The position numbers and the translations under genes are program-made. DNA of 64,000 bases, taken from the NCBI GenBank assembly GCA_031308135.1, contig JAHLJT010000631.1, positions 32,039,522-32,103,521 of the forward strand. The letters run 5' to 3'. This document shows, one piece after another, positions 33,376 to 45,371 of the stretch. This stretch comes from Acheta domesticus (taxonomy: Eukaryota; Arthropoda; Insecta; Orthoptera; Gryllidae). Each line of letters starts with the position of its first letter. Position 1 is the first letter of the stretch. The notes below the pieces were generated by a model. That model ran no database searches. It was not told the DNA's origin and saw nothing but the letters and a program-made list of their open reading frames with translations.

Positions 33376-36300
33376 TTGCTATGACTTCTGCCCCATATTA
33401 TATAATAAAATCATTAAAACAATAAAAATTCAATAATATAATAGAATACAATTATTTGTGTAATTATCATTTTAATGTTATAAGATTATTTATTTTCAAA
33501 AATTATTTCCATATTATCATCCTTGAAATAATTGAAATTTTTGAAGAACATACAATCAACTCTGTTTTTTGTTGGATCATATCTTAACAACACTTCGTGG
33601 ATTTGGATTACATGACTGGCATACCTACGGAATAGCACGGCAAGTTTGAATCAAATTTAGTTCCATCACTGCAGTGGAAAATTTAGAAAACGGAAGGGGG
33701 ATGCACTAAAGCATATGAAATTAAGTAGTAAGTAGAGGAGAAATTATGATTAAGATTAATCAAGGAGCGTTGAAGTGGGAAAACAGTCATGAGTCGTGCC
33801 TATTGTTCGTAGGGAAGTTCAAAGTTCCTAAGAAAAAGTGAGAGACTATTTCTAAGGGGACAAGCATATAAGATTATTCACTCTTTTGCTTGATTTTTGG
33901 AATTTATTCCGAGAATTCAATCTTAATACTTAGGTTTGAAATGCAACGTTTCCCAATGCCTTCATTAATAATAGGCTCTTTTTTATAATTTTCTTGGAGG
34001 TTGAACGTCTGTTGAACTATCACACAACAAACACGTTTGTAAAATAGTACACAACAAAAATGAAAATGTCCGATAATAAAAACTAGTGATGCTATAACAG
34101 TACATAATTTCCCGCATTATTCGTAACTTTTACAATTTTGTAAAATGTACAGAGTTCAATGCAAATCGGGCTTACGCCATATGTATAAGCATACTGCACA
34201 ATATCTTATTAATATTAAAGAACAAATTTGGAATAATTGTTGAGAAAATCTTGTTTCTTAATTTACCTCTATTTCACTCAAAATTACTTCATACTTTTCA
34301 GATTTTGAGAAACATTACTTCATTTAAAGATCTTATTTTGAATAACACATTTTATTGAGAGGAAAAACATCTATCTTCAGTATTGTAATAGGAAGACGCC
34401 GAAAAAATTTTGAACTTTTGAAATATTCGAAAATTCAATGCAAATGTGACATGCGTCATTTTAAAATGCATAAGTAGCTGTATATGAGAAAAAATTAAAC
34501 AAAGTATGTGGAGGCTTTTTATTTTTGTCAACCATCAGGAGCAATACATTGCATTTTAATCATTTTTTATTCTCTTTTTATTTTCTTTATATCTGACCTA
34601 CTTTAGAGAGTTACTTACTAACTAATGTGGAGTCGTCGACGCTATAAACTGTTTTAAAAGTATTTTCATCTGTTAAAAATTTCTAAATGTCATACATAGC
34701 TTTGTTGCTTTGTTCAAAGAAGTTCTTACAGTATCTGGATTTGGACATTAATGAATCGTAATAGCTGATGTTATACTCCCATTCAAATATTTCCAACACC
34801 CATACACAACACTACATACGAGTTATCTACATACGAGATATGAACTCGTAATATTGTAATTTCAAAATTGTTATCGCCTTAAAAAATACTTACAGATAAG
34901 AATGATGCGAATAGTTATAACTTGGTCCCGCTACAAAGTGTAGGCGTTTTTGCTAACACGCACATAAACTTGCATAAAAATACACCTGTAAGCTGTTCTT
35001 CAGCGTTATTATCTCATCTCAATACCAGATCATTTTCAATTAGTTCCGAAAATTCTGTCGCAAAATCTTTTACAATTACATTAGATTCTTCCCCGGATTT
35101 GCTTAACACTTCAATATTTTTGACGCGTAATTTTTGAAGAGATTAAAACTCAGTCTAATTTGTGTTCACTTCTACTTCTGCAATTGCTCTATTAATAGTT
35201 TGTTGGGGAATCTATATAAACTGTGTTGATGACTGTATTTATGTTTATGAGAATAAGGTGTTATTCAAGTTTACGAAGGATATGTTGTTATTCACATTGA
35301 TTTGAAAAGCGATATTTATACTCTTTATGAACCTAAATTTAAAAAGTCCTGGACGTGCTTTCATTTTCTAGCATCACTCTGGTTTTCTCCGTATACACTT
35401 GAAGTTCTTCAAATATAATAAGTTCCAAGGTAATACTGTACGTAGGTGTTTGCAAATATATTTTTAAAAAGACGGTAATGCTGATGAAACACTTCTCATC
35501 TGATGAATAACTTCAAAGCAGCATCACTAATTGACAGTTCTGTCACGCAATTTACTTGTTGCATTTAGAGATGTCATCAATGTTTCTACCTCCATACGAA
35601 ATGTCTATATTGGTGGCGTTGGCTTAATTCCCGGTCTATCCACTAAGATAGTAACGCTAAAACACGCAAAACACGTGTTTGGAAATTTCTTAGAATATCG
35701 TGGCCTGAATCCCAAAACAAATGATCACTTCCTCACCAGTAGACCGAGACGTCGATTGTCACCTCATACGTCTCGATTGGTAGGTGGGAAATGGTCTGAC
35801 CGTGAGTGACGGACGCACGGACGAACGGACACTCGCAATTACTCATTAACTACATAGGGATTCTTTTCATTTTTTGTACATATATGGACTAATTTTTTAT
35901 AACAGTACTAAATAAAAAATAATTAGAAGATACAATATAGAGCGGTTTAATGTTAATGAAGAGATAACTAAATGCATATGTAGAAAAATGATTTTAAATG
36001 TTTAATAATTGAATTTCCGATAGTAGCATATTTTACCAAGATGAAATTCAATGATTAACAATCTTTTATATATCAACACAAACGAGATATCGAGTTATAC
36101 ATTAAAACATAAAATCCAATTTTGAAACACTGTCAGGAAGAGGGAATGTTCTTTATTAATAAACGTATGCAATAGTATTTTCTGTTTATCTCTTCTTCCC
36201 CAGCCGCTATGAAAACAGGTTAAGGGTTTTTAAAATAATCACCGCACCGTTGATTTGTCGAAATGTGTTGTGTGTGTTTCTGCAATAAAACAAGAGCAAA

Positions 36301-37089
36301 ACGGAATGTACGTGCTTTACAGACAGCAAATAAATTCCAAACTCTAATGACACTTTTGCTGCGCAAAAATGTTGTGGCTACATTTTAGAGGGCTAAGAAA
36401 CACAATAAGATAATGTCAACTAAATACGATGGAAATTAATCAAAAAAGTTTTTGCCGATTTTACCACTTAAAACTGTGTATATTAGTAAAAATAAGATAA
36501 TGTATCATAATACTCCAACCTATTTAATTTTACTAATAGGATTAATTACGAAGCGGCTTGAAAGGTGGAGCATGATTCAGAAAAAATATAATTACTAGGA
36601 CAAACGATTTAGAGCTTTGTGATAAAAACTATTATGAATGAAACATAAACTTTAAATACCCACTTTAAAAATTATTCAATGGTTTTATAAGTTGTGACAG
36701 TGGCATAGTGGTAACATCCTAGTAGAGTTATAGAAAGAAGTGATGTTGACTTTTAAAACAACGATGATTTGAAAAGTGTAAAATATTTACAAGACTTCAC
36801 CCAATACAGATTGTTCGTTATACACCTATCCTTTCTTCCGGTTCATTTTGAAGAATCCGGTTTGTTACTTGTACCCAGTTTGGTACATTTTATATGTCTG
36901 TCTTATTACGCGAAGTTCATCCAACCTTATGTTAAATTTCAATCATAATTGCAAGCGTTCCCGAAGAATGAAATCTAACTATCACTGTATCAGTTTTTCC
37001 TATCCCGCATACTATATACATTGTGTTGAGAAAGAATTGTAATGCTTCAGCAAAAAACGACTATTATTCGACAGAGAAAACTCACGTTG

Positions 37090-37680
37090 TGGACCCCTGA
37101 CACCGAAAAATTGGTTATCTTGCTCCAACATGTAGTAAGTTACGTCCTCTAATTCGACGTGAAGTCAGAATTCACATTTTGTGGGGCCTTTGTACCGAAA
37201 AACGTGTTTACGTCTCTCCGTCCGTATCTGCAACAATGCTAGCAGCTACTAACGTGAGGAGCATTTTCATCAAAATTGATAATCACCGATCGATCTGGCT
37301 GATAACGCGCCCCCTTGAATTTGGAACGGATAATTTAATTTTGGCGGTACTTTTCATTAAGCTTCAGCAAATTTAAAAACTCATTCATAAATGACTCTAA
37401 ATATTTTATTTAATTTTCCCTCAGATAGAAAAAAAGCGTAATTCAAAATTGGACATGTCTTTTTTTCGTTGAATTCTCTGCGTTTTCGAAAATTGGAAAG
37501 TTCAAACTTTTCACCATCTTTCAACAACTACCATATTGAAGACAAGTTTTCTTCAAATGAAATTTACACTTTTACACTAATTCACATTTAGTTATTTAAT
37601 CAATGCTACAGACATTAAAAAATATTTCCGCGCAATTTTGAGTGAAATATTGGAAATACTAAAAACATTTTCTCAAACTG
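37090..37680. repeat. Dispersed repeat family R1, copy 1
   Basis: It shares with 56530-57060 the series CTCCGTCnGT, CAACnnTGCTAGCnGCTA, CGATCTGGCTGATA.CGC, CCCCTTGAATTTG and TTTCATTTTGG / TTAATTTTGG, followed by similar AT-rich sequence. Same orientation, diverged. No coding capacity was seen. Confidence 0.6.
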
Positions 37681-37974
37681 TTCCAAAATTTTTCATTGCA
37701 CTATTTGTATGGTTATTGTGCTAAACGCGCAGAATAACGTGAAATAAATGTAATTTTGATGAATTGTTGATTTAAAAAAATACTGAAATGTAACTTTATT
37801 CAAATATCTTTCTTGTTGATAATATTTACATTGCGGATGTCTTTTATACAGTATTGCATTTTGTGAGTGCAAGTGCTTCAAATAAATTCCAATGAAGTTT
37901 TTAGAAATCTATAGTTTTCTGTAAATAAAAAGTTAAAAGGTCACGTCACGTCATATACGTCACACACGTCAAGG

Positions 37975-38036
37975 TCCCACACGTCATATACAGTTTTTAC
38001 TGTTTTTTAACAAATAAATAAATAAATAAATAAAAG
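37975..38036. repeat. Repeat R2 with (AAAT)n tail, copy 1
   Basis: CACACGTCATATACAG, TTTTTACTGTTTTTT and then (AAAT)n appear again at 55694-55757, almost identical. The matching ends with the tetranucleotide run, which looks like the 3' tail of a retroelement, with the rest different or lost. Confidence 0.6.
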
Positions 38037-39570
38037 GTACACCAGTGCAATTGCACACAGGCCGATGTAGCCCCAGAGGGAGGTAAGGGTAGGGCTCCAA
38101 CGATACGTCGCCGTCAGCACGAGGAGAAGGTTGTGTGGGGAACTATTACCCCAGGAAATATCGTATTCACTTGAAAGGGAGGCTGAGTCGACCTCAGAAC
38201 AGTCCTGTTCGGAAATCATCAGATAAGAATCCCAGCCTAAGTCGGGGTCCTTCAGAACAGGAGGCCAGAGCCCTACTATTGATCCACGGCGTCTCCAAGT
38301 TTTCTATCAATACGAGCTGAAAATAGAGCTCTTGCAGAAAACGCTCACACGACATGTTCTCAAAAAAACGGTTCCAAATTTTTCAATGAAAATTAGCCTG
38401 TAGAACTAAATTTTTATCTTCTATAATATTATAAAACCCATGTACCAATATTTCTATCGGCGGACCGACAAATTACGAGAATGGGAAGTAATATTTTAGG
38501 TGTCGATAGAGAACAGCAGGAGAACAGGGGGAGAAGGTGAGGGAAATACGAAAAGCCAGACTAAAGATACTAGGAAACTAACTAGTACAGAAAGTTTGTG
38601 TCGGGTCAACTATCCAACCTGTTGAGGCACTGGCTATGGTGTTCCTCTGTGCTTCAGCGAGCTAGTCTGCGCTCGACACTACCGATTCCATCACTGCGCA
38701 GTTGCAAAGTCACTTCCGGCGTCACAGAGTTTACGACATTTCGATCCTAAAAAAATCCATTACTGAATGGTGAGAATGTTGAAAAACGATGCAGATTCGA
38801 GACTTACGTAGACATGATAGTATTTGTCATAGAAGCTTCACCCATCATTACCATCCTATCACCTCTATTATCTATAATTGAAGGCGTAACAACCTTCTCT
38901 TATCAAGGAAAACGGCGGTAAAAATCTGATCTCCACGTTAATCTACCCAGAGCCTCGGAAGATAACACGTAGCGTGGTCATAAATGACCGATACGCTATT
39001 GCTACTAATAATTAATAATAATAATTAATAATTAATAATAATAATAGCACTCTGTTATACTTAAATAACTTGTCATAAAAGCCATACATTTTTTAGGGCG
39101 AACAAATCATTCCTTCCAATAGAAAGTAAAACCCAAAGTATCCATATTGCAGCTTGATCCGATTACTGAAACTGTTCATTGCCCTTCGTTTACTTCTTGA
39201 CGACATTGTGGCGACAAATATGTCTCCTGACAAGCGGCCATATCACTGCCCACTCACATTTGATTCACCAAGAGATCTCGACACTTAAAAATAATGGTTT
39301 GTAGTGTTGTTGCAATAAGCCACAGATGTGACATAATGTATGTACTCAGACACTTCAGCCTCGGCGTCCCATCCTGACTGCGAAGGGCTCGAGGAGACCT
39401 ATGTAAACACGTCGCAACCCCTTGCATCGTCTTTTGTCATTATTTACCTGCAGGAAGCTTACATTTTATCAAGGAGCTCTATGAACAGATATGTGAGTGA
39501 AAAGCGACAGCTTTAATTTTTGCCTCATTCCGTGCGAATAGAAACGCGGAATCGCGAAATGGAAAAATAG

Positions 39571-39780
39571 ATTGCTATGGTCCGATTAAAATAAGTTGGT
39601 GATTGACAGTTTTGAATGGGAGCGACGTTGATAGGTTGCGTACCACTGAGCACGTGTTCCCGGGACTTGAAATAAATATTTATTAAATAACCAAATCATA
39701 TACTCATATTTGTGTACGAAGGTACAGCTTCAGAAACAACTCTGTCAAACACCAACTTATTTTAATCGGACCATAGCAAT
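39571..39780. mobile_element. Small MITE with perfect 31-bp terminal inverted repeats
   Basis: ATTGCTATGGTCCGATTAAA... (39571-39601) is exactly reverse-complemented at 39750-39780. Total length is 210 bp. No clear target duplication could be set. There is no coding capacity. The arm identity suggests a recent insertion. Confidence 0.8.
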
Positions 39781-40386
39781 GTAGATAACATTAATGTATA
39801 ATACAATTTTTAGATTAATATTTTGGTTGCAAGGAGGCCATTGATATTCGCGGCCTGAGTCCCATTGTTGCTTTCGGATCTCGAGGCAACATCTTGACCA
39901 GATTATCTTGTTTTTCAGGAGGAATGAAATGCTTCAGAAAAGCCAGTGGCCAGTACAACAAACGATCTCTATCAGCAGCGATTCGAAAATGTATCCCTGG
40001 ACATGGACCATTCCGGAGAATTTAATCCTTAACGCGGCAAAAATGATCAAAACCTTGAAATCGTAGGCTTCCGCGACTGGATTCAAAATATTCTTGGCTA
40101 TCCGGAAGTCGGAGTGTTCAAGGTACAGTTGGTAGTACACAAAGTACAGTGGCACCTCCCGGTCAGCCAAGAATCGATCAAAACTTTATCTAACCAGCCT
40201 GAGGTGCCACCGTGTGCATCCAGAGCTACTACAATCGAATCATTTATTTTTAAAGAAACGTGCTGACCTCCAGACTTGCCATGCAAAGTGTGTCTTGAAC
40301 TATTCCATTCCAGCCACGCCCTCCTGTCAGCTTTCAGCTTGCAGAGCTCACCTCCACTCTCGCGATTTTCTCCGGTGTGCCCGCAG

Positions 40387-40678
40387 CATCTGCGTGACGG
40401 TGGTGGTGCTGCAACGTGCACTTCCGGTCGCCGCAGACGCACAAAATGGCGCCGTGGGTGCGTCGCGTCTTCATCCACATCCTGCCGCGCCTGCTGGTGA
40501 TGCGCCGGCCGCAGTACCAGTACGAGACGCGGTGCGGCGCGCTGCGCGGCGGCCGGGAGGCGCCGGCGCCGCCGCTCTACTACCCGTACGCGCCCACGGC
40601 GCCGCTGTGCGGGCCCGGCGCCGCCTCGGACGACGAGCCGCAGTCGCCCGGCGCCAAGGACGACCTCTCGCCCGGCAG
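40387..40678 (+). CDS. nAChRalpha4: nAChR alpha subunit, exon 8 (end of TM3, cytoplasmic loop), frameshifted
   Basis: The acceptor GTGCCCGCAG ends at 40386 and the donor CAG|GTACGG starts at 40679. The first base completes Ser (AG|C); then ICVTVVVL follows in frame to CTG 40409-40411. An extra C at 40412 shifts the frame: the expected continuation [15 protein letters not shown] is present from AAC 40413, one base out. After it come [20 protein letters not shown] and a Pro/Ala-rich cytoplasmic loop to LSPG at 40678. In the downstream frame TGA 40395-40397 lies just upstream, so no other acceptor can repair it. Either an indel error in the sequence or a broken allele. Later loop and TM4 exons were not found. 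Confidence 0.85.
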
Positions 40679-40734
40679 GTACGGTGCCCTTTCGTTTTGC
40701 CTTCCACTCTACTCCTTACCCCCCGCAGGGGGAA

Positions 40735-41275
40735 CCGGGAGAGATGGCTCATTGCATCAACCTGATGTCACTGCAGTCCCTCTGAGCGGGAGGTCCTCAG
40801 TCCCGACGGCGGCAGGATTTTCGACGCTAGCTTGTCAGCTAGGTCGAATTCAGTCGCTGTCTGGAGGAGAATTCTAGCGGCCGGCTGCTCTGATCGGTAG
40901 TTTTCCGTGGTTTCTCCGATCAACACCAGGCGAATGCCGGAGCAGTACCGGGCCACGATCTTTCCTTCCTCTTCCTTGTCCTAACCTCTCCCCTTACACA
41001 CACACTTACACTAATATGCACTACACTACCACGCATGCCGGGAGACCGGTCGGGAGCTTACAGCTTGTCCCGGCTGGGGCGGTGCCCCGCTGGTGGGAGA
41101 TTCCTGGTTGAGGGGAAAACCCCGCTAGTCGACGGTAGGTCGGCGCCAGATCTCGCCATCCAGCGGGGAAAAGATCACTGCCACCTCCCGAGAAAAAGAA
41201 ACACACACTACACTTACGGGACTAATGACCAAAGTAGTTGACGCGCAGGGGAACACGAATCGACCAATCAATCAA
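40735..41275 (+). mobile_element. SINE family S, copy S4 (full length, with target duplication)
   Basis: It runs from the tRNA-like head ACCGGGAGAGATGGCTCATT through TCAGTCCCGACGGCGGCAGG, CTGCTCTGATCGGTAGTTTT, CCGGGAGACCGGTCGGGAGC and GTCGGCGCCAGATCTCGCC to an AATCAATCAA tail. It is flanked by CCCGCAGGGGGA at 40722-40733 and 41276-41287, a clean 12-bp target-site duplication. The B box is damaged (AGTCCC only). It starts only 56 nt after the exon 8 donor. Confidence 0.9.
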
Positions 41276-41287
41276 CCCGCAGGGGGA

Positions 41288-41760
41288 GGGTTCGTGGCTG
41301 CGTAGGTGGACACGACCTCTGGTGGAGAGTTGGAGACAACCACCCGGACCTCTAGTTTCACGGCGACACTCACGTCGTTAGTCTCAGAGTCGGAGGCAGT
41401 GAGTAGGCGATGCTAGGCTCCTGGTTGACGGTTCAACCCGGCAACCCACCAGTTGGGTACCCACCATATGAGTCGCGCGTCGTCATACAGGCGATATTGA
41501 CTCCGACACTAGCCCGGATAGCTAGTAGCTCTGAGCTGGCAGAGCGGCCCTAGACCCAGACATTGTATGGGACGCAAAGGCTAACTGCGTCCCGGCGGGA
41601 TCCGGATGTTGGTCGAAAGGTGTCCTTGTACACCTGAGGATGCGGATTAGGGGCTAATGCCCGGGTGCCCACCCTGGGAACTTCGGTCCCCTTAATAAAG
41701 TACAAGTGCTGGGGTGCCTGTTTAGGTAAGCACGTTTACACACTACACTCCTTACCACAG
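41288..41760. repeat. GC-richer block, probable retroelement fragment
   Basis: Composition is clearly less AT-rich than its surroundings (CGGCGGGATCCGGATG, TGCCCGGGTGCCCACCCTGG), with no long frame. It resembles untranslated parts of non-LTR elements in style, but I recognise no motif that proves it. SINE S4 is inserted at its left edge. Confidence 0.3.
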
Positions 41761-42424
41761 TTCAATGGTGTCAACGTCTTCTAACTGGTTGCAGTGGCAC
41801 GTTTCATCGCACCGTAGTATGCCACGAGCTTCTCTACGCAACCAGCGTCGGGAAAGGAAACTATTAGTAGTAACCCCGTCGTTTTACAATAGCGATGGCG
41901 TTGTCTGGTGGTGGGGTGATGAACTGCGTGGAGGGGCGAGTTCATCGTGGCACTCGTGCCACGGACTCCCACTTGTGGCATCGACCTTGACAACACTGCC
42001 ATAGTGCGATTTTTAAAGGACAGGACCGTTTTGACACCTAGTGCTGACAACATAACTGAAGATTCTGTGATTGTTGTGTCTTTGAGCCTTTGAATTTACT
42101 TTTTGTATGATAAGTATTATGTTAATTTTAAAACCGAGTCATGAATGTGAGATGCGTACGGTTGCACGTATTTAGAGCTCCTGTGCGGTGAGGTGGCGAG
42201 CTGTGATCGAGAGCGTTCCGTGGTTCCGTGCTTTGCGTTTTATCGATTTTAAAAAATATAATTACACGGTTGTGAACCATGAGAAGCCGTGATGTCTTAA
42301 CGGGAGCCATAAACACTTTACGAAGAGGCGTGGCTGATCGCGTAGGGATTTTTCTCTGAAGTACATGTGATGTTCACTTGCTTAGCGAACTGTCATTTTG
42401 TCTCATTCGTAGGTGGATTCTTCT

Positions 42425-42625
42425 ATACTAAGTGCGATTTTTGTAACTTTGCCCCTCAAGGACCGTCCTCATGATGGAATATGTCAACGTATTTCGCGTC
42501 TTTCCCAGTCGTGCCGTAAGAAATTGCATGATCAGCGACCGTGTCAAGCAGTGTTTGCGATCAGGCGACATGCAGGGGCACGAGAGAAAGAAATACATGT
42601 ATACATAGTGACACTTCAAGGTCTC
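42425..42625. mobile_element. Inverted-repeat MITE, family M1, copy C (degraded)
   Basis: The left arm is well kept (AGTGCGATTTTTGTAACTTT, CCTCAAGG, GATGGAATATGTCAACGTAT, TTCGCGTCTTTCCCAG). The right arm is eroded (GAGAGAAAGAAATACATG, CACTTCAAGG). A lone end of the same type, ATAGTGCGATTTTT, sits at 42001-42014. Confidence 0.7.
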
Positions 42626-44800
42626 GAGTCGGACGGAGAAGGAGACCCTGCCATCTAATCGGAGACTTCGTTACGGCTTAAATGTTTTGGTATTGGAGAT
42701 CCCGATTGGATAACAATGACTCATCTTCTTCCTGCTCGTGATATTGAAATACCACTAGGTTTAATTCGGAGTATATTTCTACTAATATTGTGCTGTTATT
42801 ATCAACTCAACGGAGGAACGAAAAGTAACTCTGAACGACCAGAGTCCCTTAATAATTTAACAGTACGTCGTCCTTTAAGAACGATTGAAACAAATGTGTC
42901 TTAACTAAAAACGGCGAATGAGTAAACTTACTTCAAGAAATGTTAATTTATTTTTAATAATACAGTAATAAAAATTTATTTGCGAGTGAAATTTAATAAT
43001 CAGCCCCCAAAAAGTTGTAATTTAAGTTGGTGGCGTCAAAAAAAGCCTATAGAAGTCTCACCGTTCTTCTAGGTGGCTTAAACGTCGGGTCCTTCTAGTG
43101 TAAAGTCATTCCTCAGCTGTCAGGCCGGTTGCTACTTTCTCTGGGTCAACCTACTCCTCACTCTTCCTTCTCAAGGACGCAGGAATCCCACAGTTACCAA
43201 CGCAGAATGCGAGCGGTGATGAGTAAAACGGCCTATTGCATTAGGTATGCTAGATCCGCGGCAAGACGTAGGGTGCAAAGCCGTTTCCTCAGGTCTCTGG
43301 GTATCGCCCCTAGATCTCCAATAATTATCATGTTGCAAAGATTCATGGTAGGATCATGCTTGCATCATGATTACCACTAGGCCAGCCGAGATCCTCAATT
43401 TCCACAGTATTTACGACCTTATCAAGATATGATGAGGTTTTTTCAATCTATTCCTGGTCCAGTGCCAGCTGCTAGTATCACCACGTTCACTATTCATTCC
43501 TGCTTCGTCCGGTATTGTAGTAGTGGTAGTAGTAGTATTCCTCTGTACAGAACCCTGTAAAATGAAATTGTGTTGGAAGAAGACGGTTGGGAATGATTTT
43601 TCGGACATTTTCACTGCATCAGTTTCAAGAGGAATATTTTCTTTATCGTTATTTAGCCAAACTCCACATCTAAGTGTAATAAGCGCACACGATTTTTTAA
43701 TCTTCTGATATTTTCACACGAAACCACGACAAATCATTGGGTTCTACCTCAAGTAATCGGACTTGTACCCTTGTCAGTTCACATAAATTTGGAATGCAGC
43801 TACCTGATGGCAGATTTGGGAGATTTGGCACATTTTTCTAGGGCTATTAACCTTCTTCCACCTCACACGAAGAGCCGCAATAGTTTAGTGCGAAAGCTCT
43901 CATCTGAAAAGCAGAGCGTGCATTTGTCTATAGTCATTCGTAACGTATCGGCCAGCACATTTCGCACCTCGGGGTAATCAAAACGTTCTGTGGCTAAGGA
44001 TAGAGGTTTTAATAATAGTAATTATTAAAGTAGATGATAAATATCTAATTCGTTTTGGTGTATATAAATTACATTTCATTGATATTTTTTAGTAAAACAA
44101 AAAATTTAAAAAATACTTTAGTTCACGCCACGACATATAGTTGCTCCGCTCCCCAGAGCGTCCAGGGGATCATATATTTTATCAAAGGTAGGTGACAACG
44201 AAGTTCTAATGTTGTGACATACAATTAATCATTAAGAAGGGTCTTAATTAATGAAATAAAACTATTCAATAAGCAGAATAGTTACATTTGTAGATACGCG
44301 GATTCCTACGGAGAAGTTCAACAAATGAATTAATAGAGTCAAAAGTTGTCGGGGCGCTGGAGATGGCACAAGCGTCCTGCATACAGTAGGTTGCTTTTGC
44401 TTGGGTCGACGTTTCTGGCCTGCAGGCTATGTCGCAAGTCTGGTCTCTCCACAAAAGTTCGAATTCCTGACGCTTCATGTAAATGTACAGTCGAGCAGAT
44501 TGGCGAGTTCGGATAGGTTTCCGCAGGGTTCACATGTCTCTCCAATCTTGGCCACCAAGCCACATTCATCCAGGGCAAGAGACGACCTTTGGCTTGAAAA
44601 TTTCCTATGTCAAAGCCTGTAGCCTCGCCACTTCATGTAAAATTTGTGACGGGATGGTTTGGCTGGTTTGGGCAGATTTAGTCGAGGTTTTTATGTTTTT
44701 CCTCCCTCGGTCCAGAAGCTCCACTGACTCAGTGAAAGATTGACCTGTCGCCGGAGAGATACATTGTGTACTTGTTCAGAGTAAGCCTTATACAAAGCAC
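42626..44800. other. Non-coding stretch, AT-rich with mixed patches
   Basis: A (GTA)n microsatellite lies near 43518-43540. The block 44340-44650 has overlapping short frames on both strands with protein-like composition, but no family was recognised. Confidence 0.35.
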
Positions 44801-45371
44801 CGGCAAAAATGGCTCAGGCATCAACTGATGTCACTGCAGTACCTCTGGCTGGGAGGTCCTAGGATTCCAGTCCCGATTGCGCCAGGATTTTTGATACTAG
44901 CTAGACTGCTATGTCGAGTTCAGCCGCTGTCTGGAGGAGAATTCTGGCGGTCGGCTGCTTTGATACACAGGAAATTCACCAACACGTTTTCACGTTTTCC
45001 TTGATTTCTCCGATCAACTCCAATCAAATGCAGTGCCCTAACAAGAGGCCAGGGACCGCACGCAATCTTTCCTTCCCCTTCCTCAACCTATTCTCACCCT
45101 TACTTACACACAAATACACTTACATGCACTATTCTATCATCCTTGTCGGGAAACTGGTCGGGAGCTTAGAGTTTGTCCCGGCTGGCGTAGTGCCCGCGCT
45201 GGTGGGAGATACCTGGGGGGAAATCCCTGCCCGCCGTATGTCTGTGCCGTATCTCACCATTCAACGGGGGAAGCTCACTGGAATCTCCCGCGATGAAAAC
45301 ACACACTACACTTACGTGAATAATATCCTTAGCAGTTGAAGCCGTCAGAATCACTGGTCAATCAATCAATC
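44801..45371 (+). mobile_element. SINE family S, copy S5 (near full length)
   Basis: Head ACCGGCAAAAATGGCTCAGG, damaged B box GGATTCCAGTCCC, GCTGTCTGGAGGAGAATTCT, CGATCAACTCC, CGGTCGGCTGCTTTGAT, and TCAATCAATCAATC at the end. Possible diverged target duplication: TTATACAAAGC on the left, GTATCACAAAGGC on the right. It carries an internal insertion of about 25 bp (CACAGGAAATTCACCAACAC) relative to other copies. Confidence 0.85.

Larger units (their letters stand above)
32390..40386. other. Intron 7-8 (about 8.0 kb), AT-rich
   Basis: It contains a possible mariner-like end at 32690 and the repeats listed at 37090, 37975 and 39571. No other coding sequence was recognised. It ends CTCCGGTGTGCCCGCAG at the exon 8 acceptor. 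Confidence 0.5.
14429..40678 (+). other. nAChRalpha4: Gene span: nicotinic acetylcholine receptor alpha-type subunit, probably alpha4 (partial)
   Basis: Six exons keep compatible phase: 14429-14609 and 14865-15045 (alternatives, ending in phase 0), 17103-17218 (ends +2), 19935-20103 (starts +1, ends in phase 0), 32253-32389 (ends +2) and 40387-40678 (starts +1). Together they encode the Cys loop, loop B Trp, loop C with vicinal cysteines, TM1, TM2, TM3 and the start of the cytoplasmic loop of a Cys-loop ligand-gated cation channel. The vicinal Cys pair defines an alpha subunit. Established knowledge: insect alpha4 genes carry an alternative exon 4/4' at this place, which is the main reason for preferring alpha4 over the closely similar alpha1-alpha3. 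Introns are 2.1-2.5, 2.7, 12.1 and 8.0 kb. Exons 1-3 and the TM4 end were not found. Confidence 0.65.

Noticed and set aside
40098..40478. Minus-strand 126-codon frame
   Set aside because: It overlaps exon 8 in antisense and has no recognisable similarity.
40679..40877. Continuation of the exon 8 frame past the donor
   Set aside because: The sequence after CAG|GTACGG loses receptor-like character and runs into SINE S4; the open frame is chance.
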